Origin: Vallicoccus soli
GTDB taxonomy: Bacteria > Actinomycetota > Actinomycetes > Motilibacterales > Motilibacteraceae
Direction of reading: 5' to 3'
NCBI RefSeq assembly: GCF_003594885.1
Contig: NZ_QZEZ01000002.1
Coordinates: 310,001-374,000, forward strand
Length of the DNA stretch: 64,000 bases
The translations under genes were made by a program, and so were the position numbers. Position 1 is the stretch's first letter; every line of letters starts with the position of its first letter. Below the pieces are notes generated by a model, which was not told the DNA's origin, made no database searches, and worked only from the letters and a program-made list of their open reading frames with translations. Below are positions 58,686 to 64,000 of this stretch, one piece after another.

Positions 58686-59312
58686 TCAGTCCAGGTCGGG
58701 CGGCAGGGACGGGTCGTCGTGGTGCGCGAAGACCCGGGCGAGCAGCTGCGGGGAGCAGCGCCCGGTCGACAGCGGGGGCAGGGCGTCGCGGGCGTACCAG
58801 CCGACGCCGTCGGTCTCGGTGCTGTGGGCGGGGGCGCCGCCGACGAGGCGGCAGGCGACGACCGCCTTGAGGGTGAACGCCGGCATGGGCGGGTGGCCCC
58901 AGCGCTCGCGCTCGTAGAAGCCGAGCAGGCGGTCGCGCTCCACGACGTAGCCGCTCTCCTCGCGCACCTCGCGCACCGCGCCCTCGGCGAGCGACTCCCC
59001 CACGTCGGCCCAGCCGCCGGGCAGGGTCCAGAGCCCGTCCTGCACCTCGCGCACGAGCAGCACCCGGCCCTCGGCGTCGTGCACGGCGGCGCGCACGTCG
59101 AGCTTCGGGGTGAGGTAGCCGGTCTCGGCCTCGAGGAGCAGGCGCACCCGCTCGGGGTCGGCGTCGGCGAGCTCGGCGAGCATCGCCGCGGCGAGCCCGC
59201 GCAGGCGGGCGTACCGCTCGAGGTCGTAGGGGTTGTCGCTGTAGGTCAGCCCGGCCTGCGCCATCGACTGCAGCTCGCGGACCCACCCGAGCCAGGGCGC
59301 GGGGGCGCTCAC
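58686..59312 (-). CDS. NUDIX hydrolase
   Basis: A 208-aa NUDIX protein with the NUDIX_N2-type helical N-terminus (LGWVRELQSMAQAGLTYSDN, PYDLERYARLRGLAAAMLAE). KLDVRAAVHDAEGRVLLVRE starts the hydrolase domain; the Nudix box reads GGWADVGESLAEGAVREVRE-ES-GY, with all Glu residues needed for metal. ADP-ribose or ADP-sugar hydrolysis is common in this branch, but the substrate is not determined. GTG at 59312 overlaps the upstream gene's stop by 4 bp, so translation is coupled. Last gene of the tRNA-nif3 operon. Confidence 0.88.
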   Translation of the reverse strand: MSAPAPWLGWVRELQSMAQAGLTYSDNPYDLERYARLRGLAAAMLAELADADPERVRLLLEAETGYLTPKLDVRAAVHDAEGRVLLVREVQDGLWTLPGGWADVGESLAEGAVREVREESGYVVERDRLLGFYERERWGHPPMPAFTLKAVVACRLVGGAPAHSTETDGVGWYARDALPPLSTGRCSPQLLARVFAHHDDPSLPPDLD

Positions 59313-60478
59313 GCGAGGTGCGAGGTGTCGTTGAGCAGGCGCAGCGTCGCCAGGCCGTCGGTGTAGACGTCGACCCGCGACACCGACGCCGGCTCCAGCG
59401 CGAGCCGGAAGACCGTCGGCGCGGGCGCGTCGAGGGCCATCCGCACGAGCTGCAGCAGCGGCGTGAGGTGGGCGACGACGAGGACCGTACGGCCCGTGTG
59501 GCGCGCCACGAGCTCGTCGCGCGCCAGCGCGACCCGGGCCGACGCCTCGTCGAGCGACTCCCCGCCCGGCGGGCGCTCCGCCGGGGACGAGAGCCACGTC
59601 GTCAGCGCCTCGGGGGACCGCTCGCGCACCTCGCCGAAGGTCAGGCCCTCCCACTCGCCGAACGACTGCTCGCGCCAGCCCTCGTCGAGGCGCACCTGCA
59701 GGCCCAGCGCGTCGGCGACGGCCTGCGCGGTCTGGCGGGTGCGGCGCATCGGCGACGCGACGACCGCGTCGATCCCCCAGCGCGGCGCGGACAGCGCCTG
59801 CGCGGCCAGCGCCGCCTCGCGCTCGCCGTCCTCCGACAGGGCCGGGTCGGCGCCGCCCCACCCGGAGAACACGTGGCGGGCGGTGTCGCCGGTGCGCCCG
59901 TGCCGCAGCAGCACGAGGCGGGTCGGCGGCGCGAGCGCCTCGACCGCGGCGGCGGCGAGCGCGGGCCCCGGGGCCGGGGCGGGCTGCGCCTCGTCCACCG
60001 CGGCGCCCGGGAGCCCGGCCGCCGGCAGCGGCCGGCCCGAGGGCTGCCACGGCAGGCCCTTCGCCGCGAGGTCGAGCGCCTCGTTGGCCAGCCGGTCGGC
60101 CGCCTTGTTCCGCTCGCGCGGCACCCACGTGTACGACACCTGCTCCGGCGGCAGCACCCGGCGCGCCCGCAGCGCCAGCGGCTGCATGTCGGGGTGCTTG
60201 ACCTTCCAGCGGCCCGACATCTGCTCCACGACGAGCTTGGAGTCCATCCGGACCTCGATGCGCGCGCCGGGGTCGAGGTCGCGCGCGGCCTCCAGGCCCG
60301 CGATGAGCCCGCGGTACTCCGCGACGTTGTTCGTCGCGCGCCCGATGTGCTCGGCCACCTCGGCGAGCACCTCGCCGTCCGCGTCGCGCACCAGGGCGCC
60401 GTACGCCGCCGGGCCCGGGTTGCCCCGCGACCCCCCGTCGGCCTCCACGACGAACCGGCGCGCCCCGCCGGCCGTCAC
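59309..60478 (-). CDS. bifunctional RNase H / acid phosphatase
   Basis: A 389-aa fusion as in Rv2228c of M. tuberculosis. The N-terminal RNase HI domain (residues 5-140) has VEADGGSRGNPGPAAYGALV, NNVAEYRGLIAGLEAA, MDSKLVVEQMSG and ADRLANEAL, supplying all four acidic residues. After a Pro/Ala linker comes a phosphoglycerate-mutase-fold phosphatase (residues ~190-389) with LVLLRHGRTGDTARHVFSGW and VLVVAHLTPLLQL (catalytic His residues). The RNase H cuts RNA in RNA-DNA hybrids; the phosphatase has been linked to alpha-ribazole phosphate (CobC-like) in related proteins. GTG at 60478 overlaps the upstream stop by 4 bp. Confidence 0.93.
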   Translation of the reverse strand: MTAGGARRFVVEADGGSRGNPGPAAYGALVRDADGEVLAEVAEHIGRATNNVAEYRGLIAGLEAARDLDPGARIEVRMDSKLVVEQMSGRWKVKHPDMQPLALRARRVLPPEQVSYTWVPRERNKAADRLANEALDLAAKGLPWQPSGRPLPAAGLPGAAVDEAQPAPAPGPALAAAAVEALAPPTRLVLLRHGRTGDTARHVFSGWGGADPALSEDGEREAALAAQALSAPRWGIDAVVASPMRRTRQTAQAVADALGLQVRLDEGWREQSFGEWEGLTFGEVRERSPEALTTWLSSPAERPPGGESLDEASARVALARDELVARHTGRTVLVVAHLTPLLQLVRMALDAPAPTVFRLALEPASVSRVDVYTDGLATLRLLNDTSHLA

Positions 60479-61218
60479 AGCCCGGACTCGGGGGTGCGCA
60501 CGAGGATGCGGTCGCACTCCTCGCAGCGCAGCACCTCGTCCTCCGGCGCGGCGGCGATGCGCCCGATGTCGACGGTGGTGAGCTCGAGCATGCAGCCCAT
60601 GCAGCGGCGCTGGCGCAGCGGCGCCGCACCGGTGCCGCCCTGGTCCGCCCGCACCTTCTCGTAGAGCGCGACGAGCTTCGCGTCCACCTGGCCGGCCAGC
60701 GTCCCGCGCAGGTCGGCGGTCGTCGCCGCCTCGTCGTCGATCCCGGACCAGGCGGCGTCGCGGCGGGCCGCCACCTCGGCCCGCTCGGCCTCGGCGCGGT
60801 CCCGCTCGGCCACCAGCCCGGCGAGGCGCTCCTCGACCGACTCCAGCCGCTCCATCACCTCGAGCTCGACGTCCTCGAGGTCGGACTGGCGCCGGGCCAG
60901 CGACGCGATCTCGTGCTGCAGGTCGGACAGCTGCTTGGCCGAGGTCACCTGCCCGCTGTCGAGGCGCTGCTGGTCGCGGCGGGCCCGGTCGCGGACCTGG
61001 GCGACGTCGGTCTCGGCCTTGGCGCGCTCGCGCTCGACGTCCGAGCGCTCGGTCTCGGCGGCGACGACGAGGTCGCGCAGCTCGCGCAGGCGCGCCTCGA
61101 CGCGCTCGAGCTCGGCGCTCTCCGGCAGGGTGCGGCGGCGGTGCGCCAGCTGGTCGAGCCGGGTGTCCATGCCCTGCAGGTCGAGCAGGCGCAGCTGGTC
61201 GGTCGGTGCAGCCTTCAG
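60475..61218 (-). CDS. coiled-coil C4-type zinc ribbon protein with probable CTG start
   Basis: A 247-aa protein: a long Glu/Arg-rich helical hairpin (LDQLAHRRRTLPESAELERV through VAERDRAEAERAEVAARRDA) and a C-terminal ribbon with RRCMGCMLEL and LRCEECDRIL (two CxxC pairs). Homologues, as I recall them, start M/V-KAAPADQLRLLDLQ; here the matching position is CTG at 61216-61218. AGGAG lies 6 nt upstream and CTG overlaps the nif3 stop by 4 bp, exactly as the GTG starts do elsewhere in this operon. The alternative, internal ATG (17 residues later, MDTRLDQL), has no Shine-Dalgarno. Function is unknown; it is always near nif3 in actinomycetes as I recall. Confidence 0.88.
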   Translation of the reverse strand: MKAAPTDQLRLLDLQGMDTRLDQLAHRRRTLPESAELERVEARLRELRDLVVAAETERSDVERERAKAETDVAQVRDRARRDQQRLDSGQVTSAKQLSDLQHEIASLARRQSDLEDVELEVMERLESVEERLAGLVAERDRAEAERAEVAARRDAAWSGIDDEAATTADLRGTLAGQVDAKLVALYEKVRADQGGTGAAPLRQRRCMGCMLELTTVDIGRIAAAPEDEVLRCEECDRILVRTPESGL

Positions 61219-62390
61219 CGTCGGCTCCTGGTCTCGTGGGCCGGCGGGCCGGCCGGCGGTGCGTGCACGCTCCAGGGGTCGGTGGGGACCGTGGAGACGC
61301 GGGCCTCCACCGTAGCCCCGGCGGCGCGCAGGGCGTCCACGGTCCGGCGGGCCGCGTCGGCCAGCCACGGGTGCTCGCTCGCCCAGTGCCCCACGTCGAG
61401 CAGGGCCGGGCGCTCGGGCCCCAGCGCCTCGACGACCGGGTGGTGGCGCAGGTCCGCCGTGACGTACGCGTCCGCCCCGCTCGCCGCCGCCGCGCCGAGC
61501 AGGGAGTCCCCCGCCCCGCCGCAGACGGCCACCCGGCGGACCAGCCGGTCCGGGTCGCCGGCGGCCCGCACGCCCGCCGGGGCCGCGGGCAGCGCGGCGG
61601 CTGCGCGCCGGACGAAGGCAGCCAGCGGCTCGGGCTCGGGCAGGCGCCCGACCCGCCCCAGCCCGCGGCGCGAGTCCCCGGCGGCCAGCTCGAGCACGTC
61701 GAAGGCCGGCTCCTCGTACGGGTGCGCCCGGCGCAGGGCCGCGACGACGCCCGCGCGCCGGTGCCGGGGCAGGACCATCTCGACCCGGGTCTCCGGCACC
61801 ACCTCGACCTCGCCGACCCGCCCGACGGCCGGACGTGCGCCGTCGAGCGGGCGGAAGGTGCCGGTGCCGGTGGTGGTCCAGGCGCAGCGGTCGTAGTCCC
61901 CGAGCGCCCCGGCCCCCGCGCCGGCGAGGGCGTCGACGAGCGCGGGCGCGTCGGCGTGCGGCACGAAGACCACGACCTTGTCGAGCGGGTCCGCCGGCAG
62001 CGGCTGCAGCGGGCGCAGGTCGACCAGGCCCAGCGCGGACGCCAGGGCGTCGGACACGCCGGGGTCGGCCACGTCGGCGTTGGTGTGCGCGGTGAGCAGG
62101 GCGCAGCCCGCGCGCACGAGCCGGTGCGCGCGCCGCCCCTTCGGCGTCGTCGCGGCGAACCCGTGCACGCCGCGCAGGAACAGCGGGTGGTGCGTGAGCA
62201 GCAGGTCGGCCCCCCACGCCAGCGCCTCGTCGACGACGACGTCCTCGGGGTCCACGGCGAGCAGCACCCGGCGCACCGGCTGCCCCGGGTCGCCGAGGTG
62301 CAGGCCGACGGCGTCCCACGCCTCGGCCCGGCGGGGGTCGTACAGGCCGTGGACGACGTCGACGACCTCGCCGAGCGCTGGGGTCCTCAC
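61215..62390 (-). CDS. Nif3-like dinuclear metal-center protein
   Basis: A 391-aa NIF3 (YbgI/YqfO-type) protein. VVDVVHGLYDPRRAEAWDAV and VGLHLGDPGQPVRRVLLAVD start it; LLLTHHPLFLRGVHGF holds two metal His, TAHTNADVADPGVSDALA another ligand set, and the C-terminal half GDSLLGAAAASGADAYVTAD with LDVGHWASEH completes it. A YqfO-like insert (VVVFVPHADAPALVDALAGA, HPYEEPAFDVLELA) is present. GTG at 62390 follows the tRNA-Val 3' end after one nucleotide (62391), leaving no room for a Shine-Dalgarno. Family function is uncertain. First protein gene of a coupled four-gene operon. Confidence 0.9.
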   Translation of the reverse strand: MRTPALGEVVDVVHGLYDPRRAEAWDAVGLHLGDPGQPVRRVLLAVDPEDVVVDEALAWGADLLLTHHPLFLRGVHGFAATTPKGRRAHRLVRAGCALLTAHTNADVADPGVSDALASALGLVDLRPLQPLPADPLDKVVVFVPHADAPALVDALAGAGAGALGDYDRCAWTTTGTGTFRPLDGARPAVGRVGEVEVVPETRVEMVLPRHRRAGVVAALRRAHPYEEPAFDVLELAAGDSRRGLGRVGRLPEPEPLAAFVRRAAAALPAAPAGVRAAGDPDRLVRRVAVCGGAGDSLLGAAAASGADAYVTADLRHHPVVEALGPERPALLDVGHWASEHPWLADAARRTVDALRAAGATVEARVSTVPTDPWSVHAPPAGPPAHETRSRR

Positions 62391-62391
62391 G

Positions 62392-62463
62392 TGGGCCCGG
62401 ACGGGTTCGAACCGCCGACTCCTCGGGTGTAAGCCGAGTGCTCTTCCGCTGAGCTACGGGCCC
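62392..62463 (-). tRNA. tRNA-Val (anticodon UAC)
   Basis: A 72-nt cloverleaf on the minus strand. Acceptor arms GGGCCCG/CGGGCCC pair perfectly, the D-arm reads GCTC-AGCGGAAG-AGC, the anticodon stem CTCGG/CCGAG encloses CTTACAC (anticodon TAC), and the T-arm contains GGTTCGAAC. The discriminator is A and CCA is not encoded. The nif3 GTG begins 1 nt after the discriminator, so 3' processing of this tRNA sets the 5' end of the nif3 mRNA if the two share a transcript. Confidence 0.97.
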
Positions 62464-62506
62464 GCGGGCGGCAGGCTACCGGCCCCGGCGGGACCGGCGG
62501 CCGCGC

Positions 62507-63001
62507 TCAGAGCGCGGCGAGCGCCCGGCGGTAGTCCTCGGTGCTGCGCGGGTCGCCGGGGCCGTTGACGACCTTCCAGCGCACGACGCCCTCCCGGTCG
62601 AGCACGAACGTGCCCCGGGTGGCGAACCCGCGCGGCTCGAAGAACACGCCGTAGCGCTTCGCGACCTCGCCGTGCGGCCAGAAGTCGCTGAGCAGCGGGT
62701 AGTCGATGCCCTCGGCGCGCGCGAAGGCGCCGAGCGCCGGCGACGGGTCGCAGGAGACGCCGAGCGTGAGCACGTCCTCGCGCCCGAACGCCGGGCCCTC
62801 GTCGCGGATCGTGCACAGCTCGCCGGTGCACGTCGGCGTGAAGGCGTGCGGGAAGAAGACGAGCACGACGAGGTGCCCGCGCGCCTCGGACAGGCGCACC
62901 GGCGCGCCGTGCTGGTCGGGCAGCTCGAAGTCCGGGGCGGTCTCGCCCACGCCGGGGCCCGCCGCCCGCTCCGCCTGCGCTGCCTGGTCCACCTGCGTCA
63001 C
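62507..63001 (-). CDS. peroxiredoxin (AhpE/BCP type)
   Basis: A 164-aa thioredoxin-fold peroxidase. Residues 1-20 are a variable lead; APDFELPDQHGAPVRLSEAR starts the fold, and FFPHAFTPTCTGELCTIRDE has the peroxidatic Cys in the PxxxTxxC pattern (near residue 56) with a second Cys five residues on. Arg in RTGTFVLD-like ATRGTFVLDREGVVRW completes the site. It reduces H2O2 or organic hydroperoxides in the cytoplasm; its reductant (mycothiol/mycoredoxin or thioredoxin) is inferred. GTG at 63001 has GAGGAGGAG about 6 nt upstream. It is divergent from the next gene with 54 bp between starts and ends 43 bp before the tRNA. Confidence 0.93.
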   Translation of the reverse strand: MTQVDQAAQAERAAGPGVGETAPDFELPDQHGAPVRLSEARGHLVVLVFFPHAFTPTCTGELCTIRDEGPAFGREDVLTLGVSCDPSPALGAFARAEGIDYPLLSDFWPHGEVAKRYGVFFEPRGFATRGTFVLDREGVVRWKVVNGPGDPRSTEDYRRALAAL

Positions 63002-63055
63002 GGTGCGCTCCTCCTCGTCGAGCCCGGCGGCGCCGCGTCGGGCAGTATGCGCAGT

Positions 63056-64000
63056 GTGCCAACCCCAGCCGGTCCGCTCCTGCCGGTCCCCGGCGAGCGC
63101 GGCCTCGCGTCGTACGAGACCCCGGTCCTGGCCGGGCACGTCCTGGCGGCCTGGGACGGCTTCCTCGCCCTGGCCCGCGCGCTCGCCGACGACGGGGCCC
63201 TGGACCGGCCCAGCCGCCTGCCGGGCTGGAGCGCGCGCGACGTCTGCGTGCACCTGGGCTCCTGGCCCGACGCCCCGACGCTCGTGCGCCTGCTCGACGA
63301 GGCGCGCGCCGCGGCGGCGGACCCTGCCGTCGTGGAGCAGGGGGCGGCGTTCGACCAGGAGGCGCACAACGAGGCCCTGCTCGCCGCGCACCGGGGCGCG
63401 CCGGACGACGAGGTCCTCGCCGCGCTCGCGGCCGGGCGCGGGGCCACGGCCGGCCTGCTCGAGGACCCCGAGCTCGACGCCCTGGCGCTCGTCCCGACCC
63501 GCTCGCTGCTCGGGCCGCTGCCGCTGCTCGGGCACGTCGCGGCGGCGGCGTACGAGCTCGCGGTGCACGCCGGCGACCTGGCCCCCGCGGGCGCCCCGGA
63601 GCCCGCGCGCGACCTGCTGCACGCCGGGGTCGGCGCGCTCGTCGACGTCACCGGCGCGCTGTGCGCCCGGGCCGGCACCGCGCTGACCGCCGCCGTGCTG
63701 ACCCCGACCGGGGGCTGGGCCTTCGGCGCGCGCGGCGCGGACTGGACGACGGTCGAGCTCGCGCGGGGCGCGCGGGCGGGCGACCTCGGCTGGCCGGCGA
63801 TCGAGGCGGAGGCCGCCGTCGTGCTCGACGTGTCGGCGGGGCGGGTCGCCGCTCCCCCGCTGCTCGTGCGCCGCGAGCTGCGCACCCACGACGTCGCCGG
63901 GCTGCTCGAGCTCGCGGGGGTCGTGCAGGACGTGCCCGGCCTGCCCGGGGGCGCGGCGGTGCTGACCGCCACGCGCTACCTCTCCGGGGTCGGGCGGCTC
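63056..64000 (+). CDS. mycothiol-dependent maleylpyruvate isomerase-type protein, 3' end outside window
   Basis: An open frame of 315 codons runs off the right edge without a stop. SRLPGWSARDVCVHLGSWPD is the DinB-like metal-binding region of the maleylpyruvate isomerase family (its own conserved pattern being W-x-x-x-D-V-x-x-H), and a C-terminal lipid-binding-like domain (LTPTGGWAFGARGADWTTVE, EAAVVLDVSAGRVA) follows from about residue 210. GTG at 63056 has CAGTAT 7 nt upstream and no Shine-Dalgarno, the leaderless layout common here. A second, shorter relative is at 33707. The substrate is unknown. Confidence 0.8.
   Translation, partial: MPTPAGPLLPVPGERGLASYETPVLAGHVLAAWDGFLALARALADDGALDRPSRLPGWSARDVCVHLGSWPDAPTLVRLLDEARAAAADPAVVEQGAAFDQEAHNEALLAAHRGAPDDEVLAALAAGRGATAGLLEDPELDALALVPTRSLLGPLPLLGHVAAAAYELAVHAGDLAPAGAPEPARDLLHAGVGALVDVTGALCARAGTALTAAVLTPTGGWAFGARGADWTTVELARGARAGDLGWPAIEAEAAVVLDVSAGRVAAPPLLVRRELRTHDVAGLLELAGVVQDVPGLPGGAAVLTATRYLSGVGRL

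Overview
This 64 kb window is chromosomal DNA from a very GC-rich actinomycete (third codon positions almost all G or C). The content supports this: an F420-dependent NADP reductase-like gene, two mycothiol-dependent maleylpyruvate isomerase-type proteins, DUF4191, DUF4190, PspC and small SPOR-like proteins, GlnA/GlnE/GlnA2, and many GTG starts. The genus cannot be fixed from sequence alone. No prophage, insertion sequence or CRISPR array is visible. It reads as an ordinary housekeeping region with a few small accessory patches (about 8.6-10.3 kb and 31.9-33.1 kb).

Layout. 0-4.4 kb: end of a small hypothetical gene, then cobU-cobT-cobS (late cobalamin assembly) and an iron-siderophore binding lipoprotein behind a DtxR/IdeR-like iron box. 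4.4-8.5 kb: FAD oxidoreductase and gcvT on the minus strand, divergent from leucyl aminopeptidase. 8.6-13.4 kb: two secreted repeat proteins, a large LuxR/AAA regulator and a small conserved gene. 13.6-18 kb: lpdA and sucB (2-oxo acid dehydrogenase E3 and E2), a small ORF and a TIGR01777 epimerase. 18-26 kb: Ser/Thr kinase, amine-oxidase-like flavoprotein, peptidase E-like protein, VOC protein, ABC exporter, Gfo/Idh/MocA oxidoreductase. 26-31.9 kb: lipB-lipA (the lipoate needed by SucB and the glycine cleavage system), plsC, DUF4191, RDD protein and glnA with a textbook four-site GlnR operator. 32-39 kb: small genes including an Imm-5-like protein, two VOC proteins, an arginase-family protein, TfoX-N, PspC, and a phosphatase and a kinase resembling the two halves of polynucleotide kinase/phosphatase on either side of a DUF2254 membrane protein. 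39-43 kb: DUF779, aldehyde dehydrogenase and its GAF-domain regulator, then DUF4190. 43-50.5 kb: glycerate kinase, then glnA2-amidotransferase-glnE-GH16 on the minus strand. 50.6-58.6 kb: a PAS-GGDEF-EAL protein, npdG-like reductase, map, ArsC-like protein, lipoprotein, RNase P RNA and an ArsB/SLC13-like permease. 58.7-64 kb: tRNA-Val(UAC)-nif3-zinc ribbon-RNase H/phosphatase-NUDIX operon, peroxiredoxin and a partial mycothiol-dependent enzyme.

Expression signals. About twenty starts have no Shine-Dalgarno but carry a -10-like hexamer (TAGGCT, TACGGT, TAGCGT, CAGGAT, CACGAT and similar) whose last base lies 6-8 nt before the start codon, as expected for leaderless mRNAs. Operon-internal junctions are often exact 4-bp overlaps (GTGA), and one is CTGA, implying a CTG start. 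The nif3 start codon begins one nucleotide after the tRNA-Val 3' end. A 35-bp tandem duplication lies exactly between two convergent genes and may have separated formerly overlapping ends.

Nothing here is clearly a new multi-gene system. The observations most worth checking are the CTG start, the tRNA/nif3 junction, the gene-separating duplication, the GH16-like protein translationally coupled to glnE, the 14-codon upstream ORF before the permease, and the CobU whose N-terminal metallo-hydrolase-like domain lacks its catalytic motif.
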